A stretch of DNA of 43,338 bases from an uncultured Pelagibacteraceae bacterium (GTDB lineage: Bacteria > Pseudomonadota > Alphaproteobacteria > Pelagibacterales > Pelagibacteraceae): positions 1 through 43,338 of the forward strand of contig CACPNO010000006.1 in the NCBI GenBank assembly GCA_902635335.1. The letters run 5' to 3'. This document shows, one piece after another, positions 25,512 through 33,741 of the stretch (position 1 is the first letter of the stretch; the number at the start of each line of letters is the position of its first letter). The position numbers and the translations under genes were made by a program. The notes beneath the pieces were generated by a model. The model did not search any database. It saw only the letters and a program-made list of their open reading frames with translations, and was not told the origin of the DNA.

Positions 25512-25541
25512 AATAGGCGCTAATTTTAGTTAGCGCCTATT
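25512..25541 (-). terminator. Terminator-like hairpin between tauA and tauB
   Basis: On the minus strand AATAGGCGCTAA pairs with TTAGCGCCTATT (12 pairs) around a 6-nt loop, and is followed by a T run. This is the form of an intrinsic terminator placed inside an operon. Partial read-through would give much more TauA than TauBC. Confidence 0.85.
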
Positions 25542-25561
25542 AAATATTTTTACTCTTTAAA

Positions 25562-26503
25562 TTATAAAGGTAAGAAACTTGTATCTACATTTCCACCTGG
25601 AGTTCCCATTCCTTTTAAGAATGCATCAAGGTTTCCACTTTCCATAGATTGTTTAGTTTCTTCTGGAGTTAAAAATTTAAATCCACTTAAAGTTTCTTTC
25701 ATATCTGCAACTTTCATTTCAGAAGCTTTAGACATAGCATTCATATCACTCTTACCTGCTCTGTATCTGTCATTTGCTTCATGAGTTACTTCTATAAAAG
25801 TTCTTAACATTCCAGGATTTTCCTTCATAAATTTATCAGTTACTGAAGTAATATCTATTCCTAGAATTCCAGCTGCTCTTGCTTCATCTACTGTTAATAA
25901 TCTTGAACCAACAGCTACTGCTGCTTTAATAGAGTTACCACCAAATAAACATGCCATTACAACATCACCACTCACTAATGCAGCGGCACCTTCTTCTGGA
26001 TCCATTTGAATTATATCCATTTTACTTCTGTCAGCTCCAACAACTTTCATACTTTCATCAAATACATATTCAGCCATTGTTCCTAGTGGAACTGCAACTT
26101 TTTTACCTTCTAATTCAGTTGCATTAGCTTTTGTAATTCCAGAAGCGTTAGATGTAACACAAGTTGTTCCACCCATTCCATATTCCATTGCAATATCAAC
26201 TAATTTGATAGGTGCATTAGATTTTACAGCATTAATAAAAGGCACTAAACCTTGAGAATAAGAAATATCAATATCCCCAGCTAGCATTGCATCAGTCATA
26301 GCTCCACCATTAGTGAAGTTCGTCCATTTTACTGGAACTCCTAGCGCTTTAGCAAAATTCTTTTTTTGCATGTCCTCTAAATTTGGACTTGGCCATTCTA
26401 GAAAGTATGCAACCCTTACTTCATTTGCAGCAGCATTTGCAGCTGATATTGATAAGTTAAGAGCAAATAAACTTCCTAAAATAAAGCTAATTAGTTTCTT
26501 CAT
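25562..26503 (-). CDS. tauA: Taurine ABC transporter substrate-binding protein
   Basis: A 313-aa periplasmic protein with a signal peptide ending in SAANA (about residue 24). It has the TauA/SsuA fold: VRVAYFLEWPSPN at the start of the mature protein, the GTMAEY and SGDVVMACLFGG ligand-loop segments. A good ribosome-binding site (GGAG) precedes the ATG. The taurine assignment comes from the divergent Tpa and Ald genes; a related sulfonate is possible. A TATAAT box at 26552-26557 (minus strand) may be its -10 element; the third operator-like motif lies upstream of it. Confidence 0.9.
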   Translation of the reverse strand: MKKLISFILGSLFALNLSISAANAAANEVRVAYFLEWPSPNLEDMQKKNFAKALGVPVKWTNFTNGGAMTDAMLAGDIDISYSQGLVPFINAVKSNAPIKLVDIAMEYGMGGTTCVTSNASGITKANATELEGKKVAVPLGTMAEYVFDESMKVVGADRSKMDIIQMDPEEGAAALVSGDVVMACLFGGNSIKAAVAVGSRLLTVDEARAAGILGIDITSVTDKFMKENPGMLRTFIEVTHEANDRYRAGKSDMNAMSKASEMKVADMKETLSGFKFLTPEETKQSMESGNLDAFLKGMGTPGGNVDTSFLPL

Positions 26504-26602
26504 TTTATCTCCTTAATTAAATTTAATTACCCTTATTTAAGTTCAATTTTGATTATAAGTAAATGTATTTTGTAAGCATATTAATCATAGGTGATTTGAA
26601 GA

Positions 26603-26618
26603 TGTCTAAAATGGGTTC
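26603..26618 (-). promoter_or_regulatory. Shared operator-like motif, copy 3 (tauA/tpa spacer)
   Basis: TGTCTAAAATGGGTTC on the plus strand, that is GAACCCATTTTAGACA on the minus strand. It is nearly central in the 229-bp spacer, about 100 bases from tauA and 115 from tpa. If the tauA -10 element is at 26552-26557, the motif is centred near -65, a usual position for an activator. The site matches the two copies in front of the two-HTH regulator. Confidence 0.6.
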
Positions 26619-26732
26619 AACTTTTGGTTGTATTTAATATTACGTAATGACATACTCAAAATGCACAGAAATTATTTTCTATTTTTTTATTTTAGTCTAT
26701 GAAAGAGTAATAATAACATTTTAAAAATATTT

Positions 26733-28076
26733 ATGAGTTCAGAAAAGCCACAAATACCAAATTCTTTAAACGAACATTGGATGCCATTCTCTTCAAATAG
26801 AGATTTTAAAGCAAACCCTAGATTAATAGTTGAAGCAAAAGGTGTATATTTAAAAAACCACCATGGTAAAACACAAATCGATGCAAGTTCAGGATTATTT
26901 TGTAATCCATTAGGTCACGGAAGAGAAGAAATTATTGAGGCAATAACTAAACAACTAAGAACAGTAGACTATGCTCAACCATTCCAACAAGGCTTTGGTG
27001 GATCATTTGAATTAGCAACAAGAATTTCAAAACATACACCGGGAAATTTAAATAGAATTTTTTATACTATATGTGGGTCAACTGCAGTTGAAACAGCAAT
27101 AAAAATTTCAGTAGCTTATCATAAAGCTAGAGGTGAAGGTGAACGATTTAGATTTGTAGGAAGAGAAAGAGCCTACCATGGTATGAATATTGGAGCAACC
27201 TCAGTTGGCGGAATGATCAACAATGTTAAAACATTTGCAAGTGTATTGATGCCAGGTGTTGTTCATATGAGACATACGCATTTACCAGAACATAAATTTA
27301 TATCAGGTCAACCAGAAACAGGAGTTGAGATTGCAGAAGACTTAGAAAGAATTTGTACAAACTTTGGATCAGAAAATATTGCGGCATGCATTGTAGAGCC
27401 AATTGCAGGATCTACAGGAACTTTAGTCCCACCAAAAGGATATTTACAAAGACTAAGAGAAATTTGTGATAAGCACGGCATATTACTAATTTTTGATGAA
27501 GTTATAACTGGATGGGGAAGAACGGGCTCTCCATTTGCATCACAAGAATATGGTGTTACACCAGATATTATTACAATGGCAAAAGCTACAACAAATGGAA
27601 TAAGTCCTTTAGGTGCAGTTGCATGCAAAGAAGAAATCTATGATACTGTAATGGATGGGTCACCAAAAGGTTCAATAGAATTATTTCATGGTTATACATA
27701 TTCAGGAATTCCTGTGTCTGTTGCAGCAGGATTAGCTGTTCAAAATATATTCGAAAAAGAGGACATATTTAATAGAGCCAAAAATTTAGCACCATATTTC
27801 CAAGAAGGTTTGATGTCATTAAAAGATATAGACGTTGTTGATAATATAAGAGGCTATGGAATGATGGGTGGAATTGATATTAAAATGGATAAAAAACCAG
27901 GAGCAGCTGGATTTACATGTTTTAAACATTGCTATGATGCTGGAGTGAATTTTAAAGCTACAGGAGATTGTTTAATTATCGCGCCAATGTTTATTTGTGA
28001 GAAGAAACACATCGACGAAATAATAGATAAATTAAGAACAGGGATTACAAATTATTCAAAAAGCAAAAAAAACTAA
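26733..28076 (+). CDS. tpa: Taurine:pyruvate aminotransferase
   Basis: A 447-aa class III, PLP-dependent aminotransferase. Asp255 (LIFDEVITGWGRTG) contacts the PLP ring nitrogen and Lys284 (TMAKATTNG) forms the Schiff base; GSTAVE near residue 115 binds phosphate. The reaction expected is taurine + pyruvate to sulfoacetaldehyde + alanine. It is divergent from tauABC and followed 9 bases later by alanine dehydrogenase, which recycles the alanine. This gene order is what makes the substrate assignment reliable; by sequence alone other omega-aminotransferases are possible. Confidence 0.92.
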   Translation: MSSEKPQIPNSLNEHWMPFSSNRDFKANPRLIVEAKGVYLKNHHGKTQIDASSGLFCNPLGHGREEIIEAITKQLRTVDYAQPFQQGFGGSFELATRISKHTPGNLNRIFYTICGSTAVETAIKISVAYHKARGEGERFRFVGRERAYHGMNIGATSVGGMINNVKTFASVLMPGVVHMRHTHLPEHKFISGQPETGVEIAEDLERICTNFGSENIAACIVEPIAGSTGTLVPPKGYLQRLREICDKHGILLIFDEVITGWGRTGSPFASQEYGVTPDIITMAKATTNGISPLGAVACKEEIYDTVMDGSPKGSIELFHGYTYSGIPVSVAAGLAVQNIFEKEDIFNRAKNLAPYFQEGLMSLKDIDVVDNIRGYGMMGGIDIKMDKKPGAAGFTCFKHCYDAGVNFKATGDCLIIAPMFICEKKHIDEIIDKLRTGITNYSKSKKN

Positions 28077-28085
28077 TTCACTTAT

Positions 28086-29201
28086 ATGAAAATAGGTGTT
28101 CCAAAAGAAATAAAGTCTCAAGAAAATAGAATTGGCCTAACTCCTGAAAGTGTTAAAATATTAACTTCAAACGGTAATGAGGTAATGGTTGAAAATAATG
28201 GCGGTTTTGAAGCTGGATTTTATAATGAACAATATAAATCTGCTGGTGCAAAAATTGTAGACAAAGCAGAAGACATTTTTAATGACTCTGAAATAATTGT
28301 AAAAGTAAAAGAGCCCCAATCAAGTGAAGTAAAAATGATTAAAGAAAATCAAATTGTTTTTACATATTTACACTTAGCGGCCGCAAAGGAACTCACGAAA
28401 GGTTTGGTAGACTCTAAATCAGTTTGTATTGCTTATGAAACTGTAACGGACAACAATGGTAGATTACCTTTGTTAGCCCCAATGAGTGCAGTTGCTGGGA
28501 GAATGTCAGTTCAAGCAGGTGCACATTGCCTTGAAAAAAACCAAAAGGGAAGAGGACTTTTATTAGGTGGTGCGCCTGGTGTTGATCCTGGAAATGTTGT
28601 TATTTTGGGTGGAGGAGTTGTAGGTGAAAATGCAGCAATTATTGCTACAGGTATGAAAGCTAAAGTTCACATAGTAGACAAATCCGAAAAAAGACTAGAC
28701 GAATTATCAAAAAAATTTGGTGATCTTATAATACCAAAATTAAGCGATGAAATCGATTTAGAAAAATTAATTTCAGAATGTGATTTGTTGGTTGGAGGTG
28801 TTTTGATCCCAGGTGCAGAAGCACCAAAACTTGTCACAAAAAAAATGTTAAAAAATATGAAAAGAGGATCTGTAATTGTAGATGTAGCAATTGATCAAGG
28901 TGGATGTGTTGAAACAAGTAAACCGACCACATTCGCTGAACCAACATACATTGTAGATGATATTGTTCATTATTGTGTAGCCAATATGCCAGGAGGTGTT
29001 CCAAGAACATCAACAATTGCTTTAAATAAAGCAACCCTCCCTTTCTTATCTAAATTAGCAACAGATGGATATTTAAAAGCTTTAGGAGATGATCCAAATT
29101 TTTTAGCAGGTTTGAATGTTCATAAAGGTCAAATTACATATAAGGCAGTTGCAGATGTCTTTGGATATGATTATTTAACTGCAAAAGATGCATTAAATTA
29201 A
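28086..29201 (+). CDS. ald: Alanine dehydrogenase
   Basis: A 371-aa NAD-dependent enzyme converting alanine to pyruvate and ammonium. The active-site residues Lys75 (VKVKEP) and His96 (TYLHLAA) are at the same positions as in characterised Ald enzymes, and the NAD-binding GGGVVGENAA is at 175-184. It forms a two-gene unit with tpa and closes the cycle that supplies pyruvate for deamination of taurine. Its stop overlaps the convergent tesA stop by four bases. Confidence 0.95.
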   Translation: MKIGVPKEIKSQENRIGLTPESVKILTSNGNEVMVENNGGFEAGFYNEQYKSAGAKIVDKAEDIFNDSEIIVKVKEPQSSEVKMIKENQIVFTYLHLAAAKELTKGLVDSKSVCIAYETVTDNNGRLPLLAPMSAVAGRMSVQAGAHCLEKNQKGRGLLLGGAPGVDPGNVVILGGGVVGENAAIIATGMKAKVHIVDKSEKRLDELSKKFGDLIIPKLSDEIDLEKLISECDLLVGGVLIPGAEAPKLVTKKMLKNMKRGSVIVDVAIDQGGCVETSKPTTFAEPTYIVDDIVHYCVANMPGGVPRTSTIALNKATLPFLSKLATDGYLKALGDDPNFLAGLNVHKGQITYKAVADVFGYDYLTAKDALN

Positions 29202-29809
29202 TTAAGAATTTTTAGTAGTTTTTTTTCAATATTACCACTTATAATTATAATTCCTTTTTCATTAGGGTGCATTCCATCGTCTAAATTTAATTCAGGATTT
29301 AAAGCAACTCCATCAAGCAAAAAAGGAATTAAATTTAAGTCATATTTATCAGATAGTTTTTTATAAATTTTATCAAATTTATTTTTATAATCTTTTCCGT
29401 GACTATCTGGTGCCACCATTCCTGCTAAAATTATTTGAATTTTTTTGTTTAATATCTTTTTTATTGTTTTCTCCAAATTTTTTTCAGTTTCATTTGGACT
29501 AATACCACGCAACATATCATTTGCACCAAGACCAATTAAGATTAAATCGATATTCTTTTCTGCAATTGTCCATTCTATTCTGTTTAAACCACCTGCAGAT
29601 GTATCACCTGATACACTTGCATTGATTACCTTAACTTTTAAACCATTTTTATTTAAATTGTTCTCAAGCACTGAAGATAGATGATATTTTTTATCTAAAC
29701 CATATCCTGCCATTAGACTATCACCGAATAAGACAACTTTGTAATCGGCTTTAGCTACAAATCCTGGTATTAATAAAATAATTATTTTAATTATTAATTT
29801 TTTAATCAT
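29198..29809 (-). CDS. tesA: GDSL esterase/lysophospholipase (TesA-like)
   Basis: A 203-aa SGNH hydrolase with a short N-terminal signal-like helix (residues 1-20). The catalytic Ser31 is in block I (FGDSLMAGYG), Asn98 in block III (GLGAND), and Asp178/His181 in block V (DDGMHPNEKG). It is the periplasmic thioesterase/arylesterase type. As in many proteobacteria it is divergent from ybbA-ybbP. Here the two ATG codons overlap (CATG, 29807-29810), so there is no spacer at all. Confidence 0.92.
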   Translation of the reverse strand: MIKKLIIKIIILLIPGFVAKADYKVVLFGDSLMAGYGLDKKYHLSSVLENNLNKNGLKVKVINASVSGDTSAGGLNRIEWTIAEKNIDLILIGLGANDMLRGISPNETEKNLEKTIKKILNKKIQIILAGMVAPDSHGKDYKNKFDKIYKKLSDKYDLNLIPFLLDGVALNPELNLDDGMHPNEKGIIIISGNIEKKLLKILN

Positions 29810-30482
29810 GAATAAACTTTTAAAATTATCTAATGTTAGTTTGAATTATACCATAGATAACAACTCTATAAATATTTTAAAAAATATTAGCTTTGAGGTA
29901 GACTATAAAGAGACTATTTCAATAGTTGGAGAAAGCGGTTCAGGTAAAACAAGTTTAATTATGTTAATTGGAGGTCTCGAAAAGATTTCAGCAGGAAATA
30001 TTTTTTTTAAGGACTCAGAAATATCCAATATGACTGAGGATGAAATTTCTGAAATCAGAAGAAAAAATATTGGAATAGTATTTCAATCATTTTATTTGAT
30101 ACCAAATTACACCGCACTGGAAAATGTAAGCCTATCTCTAGAAATAAATAAACTTGATAATGCAACACAAAAAGCAAAAGAAATTTTAGATAGATTTGGA
30201 TTAAGCAACAGATTTAACAATCTTCCTAGTCAGCTATCAGGAGGTGAACAACAGAGAGTAGCTATTGCAAGATCTGTTGTAATGAAACCAGAGCTTATTT
30301 TGGCTGATGAGCCAACTGGTAATTTAGATAGTGAAAATACAGAGAATATTTCTAGTTTACTTTTTAATTATATAAAAGATGAAAACGCTAGCTTAATTAT
30401 GGTCACTCACGACCATAATTTAGCTAATTTAACTAAAAGAAAAATAACTATTAAAGATGGAGTGATTAGTGAAAATCAATGA
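29808..30482 (+). CDS. ybbA: ABC transporter ATPase (YbbA/LolD-like)
   Basis: A 224-aa ATPase with Walker A GESGSGKTS (41-49), signature QLSGGEQQR, Walker B LILADEPTGNLD (typical of the LolD/MacB/YbbA type) and switch His in MVTHD. It partners the FtsX-type permease that follows with a 14-base overlap. Such MacB-like systems work as mechanotransmitters rather than ordinary importers; the role of YbbAP is not settled, but the link with TesA is widely conserved. Confidence 0.9.
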   Translation: MNKLLKLSNVSLNYTIDNNSINILKNISFEVDYKETISIVGESGSGKTSLIMLIGGLEKISAGNIFFKDSEISNMTEDEISEIRRKNIGIVFQSFYLIPNYTALENVSLSLEINKLDNATQKAKEILDRFGLSNRFNNLPSQLSGGEQQRVAIARSVVMKPELILADEPTGNLDSENTENISSLLFNYIKDENASLIMVTHDHNLANLTKRKITIKDGVISENQ

Positions 30483-32994
30483 TTTAAGTCTTTATTCTAA
30501 ATATGCATTTCGTGATTTAATCAGAAGTTATTCGAAAATTTTAAGTATAATAATTACATTATTAATTAGCCTATTTATACTTAGCACTATCTTAACCATC
30601 GAAGACAGTTTAGAGAATGAACTTAATGAAAATTCAAAAGTTCTTTTAGGAGGAGATTTAGAAATTGATTATAATAACAGAGAAGGAGATAGTAATTTAA
30701 TAAAACAGATTGAAAATATTTCAACAGTATCTCAAGTAGTTGAATTTAGCACGATGATTTCAACTATTGAAAAAAAACCTAATAAAACATCATTTACAAG
30801 AATAAAAGCTATAGATCAAAATTATCCTTTATATGGAGATGTAATTTTTGAACCAGTTGGGTCATTAAAAAAATTAAACGAAATCGATAATACTATTCTA
30901 GTAAATGAAAACATTTTTAAGAATTTGAATCTTAAAATTAATGATATTGTAAAAGTTCAAAATAAAAAATTTAAAGTTATTGGTGTTGTAAAAGTTCTTC
31001 CCGATATTGGTGGAGCATTCGTATTTGGTGATTTTGCATTAACAGGAAAAAAAACATTAGATAAATTAGAATTAAATACATTAGGAAGTTTCTTGAATTA
31101 TGAATACAAAATTAAATTTGATGATTATAAAAACAAAGATAAAAAAATAAATGAAATTAAAAAAATTTTTAAAAATAATGATAAGGTAAAAATACAATAT
31201 CCAGAAAATTCTGCAGGGGGCATAAAAAGAATTATTGATAATTTTTCACAATTTTTATCACTTGTTTCAATAAGTGCCATGTTAATTGCTGGAATAGGAA
31301 TTGCCAATACTCTTCTCTCATTTATTAATCAAAAGAACTCATCAATTGCTGTTCAAAAAGCAATTGGAATAAATTCAGGAAATATTAAAACTATTTATTA
31401 TTTGCAGTTGCTTTTTAGTTTAATCTTTATTTCTTTAGTTGCTTATGGGTTAAGTTTCTTCTTGGTTCCAGTTGTAGATAAATATATATCAGATGGGCTT
31501 GGATTAAATATTGAGGCATCATTTTCTTTAACAAATTTATTTATTGTTTTTGTGGTTGGATTGTTAGTTATAATAATTTTTTCAATCCCAACTGTTAATT
31601 CAATTGACCAAATTAAAGCCTCTAGTTTATTTAGAAATGTTTTTCAAAGTTTGCAGTTTAAATATTCAAAATTATCAATTAGCTTAAGTTTGTTACTTCT
31701 TACCATTTTAGTCAGCTTGTTTGCTTCCAGGTCTTCGATTCCTACTTATAGTTTGATATATTTTGCCTCATTCTTTATATGTCTAGCCGTCTTTTTTTAT
31801 GTTTCCCGTTTTATAATATTATTGTTGAGAAAAAATCTACTTAATCTTGGTATTTCATCAAAAATAGCAATTAAAAATATTACACAATCAAAAAGTATTA
31901 CACCTATAACTGTGATGTCACTTGGACTAGGTATGACATTGTTACTAACACTTGCATTTGTAGGCTCTAATTTTAAAAGAGAAATAGCAAAATCAATTCC
32001 AGAAATTGCTCCTGACTATTTTTTTTTAGGGATCCAAAATAATCAAAAAAATTTGTTTAAAAAAATAATTATTGATTCTGACAAAGAGGCAGTCATGGAA
32101 ATTGTTCCTATGGTATCAGCAGGTCTTGTAAAAATAAATGGAATAGATCCAAATACATATATTTCAGATTCTAATGATAGTTATTGGGTAATCATGAATG
32201 ATAGAAGAGTTTCATGGGTTAATACAATTCCAAAAGACAATCCTATTTTAGAAGGCAGTTGGTGGGATACTTCAAAACCAAATAAGTTGCAAATATCACT
32301 GGATAGTAAAGTTGCAAAAGATTTTGGAGTAAATATAGGTGACAAATTTACACTTAGAATTTATGGAAGAGAAATTGAGGGAGAAGTAGTAAATTTTAGA
32401 TTGGTTAACTATCAAGATTTAAGTATCAATTTTGCAATGCTACTCAATCCACAATTCGCAGAAAATATTCCACACGAATATCTCTCTACAATAAAATTTA
32501 AAAATATTAAAAGTTTTAATGAAGTTAATTTCTTAGATAAATTTCCAAGTGTATCGATAATAAAAATTTCAGATTATTTGTCAAAAGTTACCGATGTTCT
32601 AAATAAAGTTTTTATAGCAGTCAGCATATTATCAGCTGTAACGGTTATTATTGGCTTAGTTGTAATCTCAAGCGCGATAATTGTTCAAGGAAAAATTAAA
32701 ATTTTTCAAAATCTGGTTTTTAAAATTTTAGGTTTTTCTAAGAAGGAAATTATAATGTCTTCAATTATTGAATTTATAATTTCTTTTTTATCTATAATAT
32801 TTTTTTCAACTATTTTTGCAGTATTAGCATCAAAGTTTATCATAGAAAATATTTTTCAACTTAAATGGTTATTTGAAATAAATATATTTTTCTATGTTAC
32901 TATTGGAGTAGGTGTAGTAACACTAGCTCTAATTATAATTACAAACTTTAGGTATTTAAGTCCAAAAGTATATCCACTTGTAAGAAATGAGTAA
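30469..32994 (+). CDS. ybbP: FtsX-like permease (YbbP type)
   Basis: An 841-aa membrane protein starting with GTG inside the end of ybbA. It has one N-terminal helix (about residues 22-42), a large periplasmic domain, then groups of helices, a second periplasmic domain (about 490-710) and three C-terminal helices. The duplicated FtsX/MacB domain pattern (LLIAGIGIANTLLSFINQKNSSIAVQKAIG) is clear. It works with YbbA in a periplasmic or lipid-related process of unknown detail. Confidence 0.9.
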   Translation: MKINDLSLYSKYAFRDLIRSYSKILSIIITLLISLFILSTILTIEDSLENELNENSKVLLGGDLEIDYNNREGDSNLIKQIENISTVSQVVEFSTMISTIEKKPNKTSFTRIKAIDQNYPLYGDVIFEPVGSLKKLNEIDNTILVNENIFKNLNLKINDIVKVQNKKFKVIGVVKVLPDIGGAFVFGDFALTGKKTLDKLELNTLGSFLNYEYKIKFDDYKNKDKKINEIKKIFKNNDKVKIQYPENSAGGIKRIIDNFSQFLSLVSISAMLIAGIGIANTLLSFINQKNSSIAVQKAIGINSGNIKTIYYLQLLFSLIFISLVAYGLSFFLVPVVDKYISDGLGLNIEASFSLTNLFIVFVVGLLVIIIFSIPTVNSIDQIKASSLFRNVFQSLQFKYSKLSISLSLLLLTILVSLFASRSSIPTYSLIYFASFFICLAVFFYVSRFIILLLRKNLLNLGISSKIAIKNITQSKSITPITVMSLGLGMTLLLTLAFVGSNFKREIAKSIPEIAPDYFFLGIQNNQKNLFKKIIIDSDKEAVMEIVPMVSAGLVKINGIDPNTYISDSNDSYWVIMNDRRVSWVNTIPKDNPILEGSWWDTSKPNKLQISLDSKVAKDFGVNIGDKFTLRIYGREIEGEVVNFRLVNYQDLSINFAMLLNPQFAENIPHEYLSTIKFKNIKSFNEVNFLDKFPSVSIIKISDYLSKVTDVLNKVFIAVSILSAVTVIIGLVVISSAIIVQGKIKIFQNLVFKILGFSKKEIIMSSIIEFIISFLSIIFFSTIFAVLASKFIIENIFQLKWLFEINIFFYVTIGVGVVTLALIIITNFRYLSPKVYPLVRNE

Positions 32995-33009
32995 GTTTAA
33001 ATTATTTTA

Positions 33010-33405
33010 TTAACTTTTTATCGAGGTTTTCAAAGCTTCGTAAATTAAATCTTCTGTAGTTTCTCCTATACTTCTATAAACTTCTTTATCACCCTTAAAA
33101 ATCAATAGAGTGGTTTGATAGAGTACATTAAATGAGTCAGCTATATCTCTATTTGTTACATCGAACGAAAAATATTCAATGTTATCAAATTTAATATCAG
33201 ATAACTCACCTTCTTTTTTTGCTGTTTGCAAAACTTTCATCTGATTTGCACATGATCCACAGTACTCTATCCAAGAACTAATAACTATAACCTTGCCTTC
33301 AGATTGAGCTTTCTCAAATAGTGCTTTATCAAATGTAGTTTTCTTTTCCAATGCATTTGCACCAAATGCAAATAAACAAAGTATAAAGATAATTACTTTT
33401 TTCAT
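33010..33405 (-). CDS. Periplasmic thioredoxin-fold protein
   Basis: A 131-aa protein with a signal peptide (MKKVIIFILCLFAFGANA) and a CGSC active site at Cys49-Cys52 (WIEYCGSCANQM). It resembles the C-terminal domain of DsbD or the thioredoxin_7 family. The expected role is thiol-disulfide exchange in the periplasm, either reducing or oxidising; the redox partner is not in the window. It is a single gene with no co-directed neighbour close by. Confidence 0.85.
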   Translation of the reverse strand: MKKVIIFILCLFAFGANALEKKTTFDKALFEKAQSEGKVIVISSWIEYCGSCANQMKVLQTAKKEGELSDIKFDNIEYFSFDVTNRDIADSFNVLYQTTLLIFKGDKEVYRSIGETTEDLIYEALKTSIKS

Positions 33406-33500
33406 AATTTTAATTTATACGATGAAATCAATAGATGAACATACATTATAATGACACATGTAAGCTTAAATTTATTTAGTAATGAAAAATTTTTTTTTTC

Positions 33501-33524
33501 TAGGCTTCTATTTAGCGAAGCCTA
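33501..33524 (+). other. Isolated hairpin of unknown function
   Basis: TAGGCTTC and GAAGCCTA form an 8-bp perfect stem with an 8-nt loop. It is preceded by a run of about ten T on the plus strand, so neither strand shows the hairpin-then-T order of an intrinsic terminator. It could be part of a small RNA or a protein-binding site upstream of thiV. Confidence 0.5.
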
Positions 33525-33680
33525 GTATTATAATTAACTTATAATAAGAGAGAGATAGATATTTATAATCATTGTATTGATTTGAAACAGCGTTACTTAT
33601 GAATATTAGCTATGTATAATCTGTATATATGTTCAAAAATGGCACTTTACTTATTTAAACTATGACTTAAATTGAATAAT

Positions 33681-33740
33681 GGGGTGCCATATAGGCTGAG
33701 ATATACCCTTTGAACCTGTCCGGTAATTCAGAAAGGGAAG
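33681..33740 (+). promoter_or_regulatory. TPP riboswitch upstream of thiV
   Basis: The THI-box core is plain: GGGGTGCC at 33681-33688, CTGAGA at 33696-33701, ACCC at 33705-33708, TGAACCTG at 33711-33718, GGTAAT at 33722-33727 and AGGGAAG at 33734-33740. GGGT pairs with ACCC (P2), and P3 is reduced to GCC/GGC with a five-base loop. The AGGGAAG end lies one base before the ATG and must double as ribosome-binding site, so binding of TPP would block translation without a separate expression platform. Confidence 0.95.
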
Positions 33741-33741
33741 A

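Larger units (their letters stand above)
33406..33741 (+). other. 336-bp intergenic region before thiV
   Basis: The longest gene-free stretch of the window. It holds a hairpin at 33501-33524, a possible -10 box (TATAAT at 33615-33620, without a convincing -35) and the TPP riboswitch from 33681. I see no ORF, repeat or tRNA in it. Confidence 0.7.

Noticed and set aside
26504-26732. A riboswitch in the tauA/tpa spacer
   Set aside because: No known aptamer pattern or stable hairpin series was seen; the spacer seems to hold promoters and the shared motif only.
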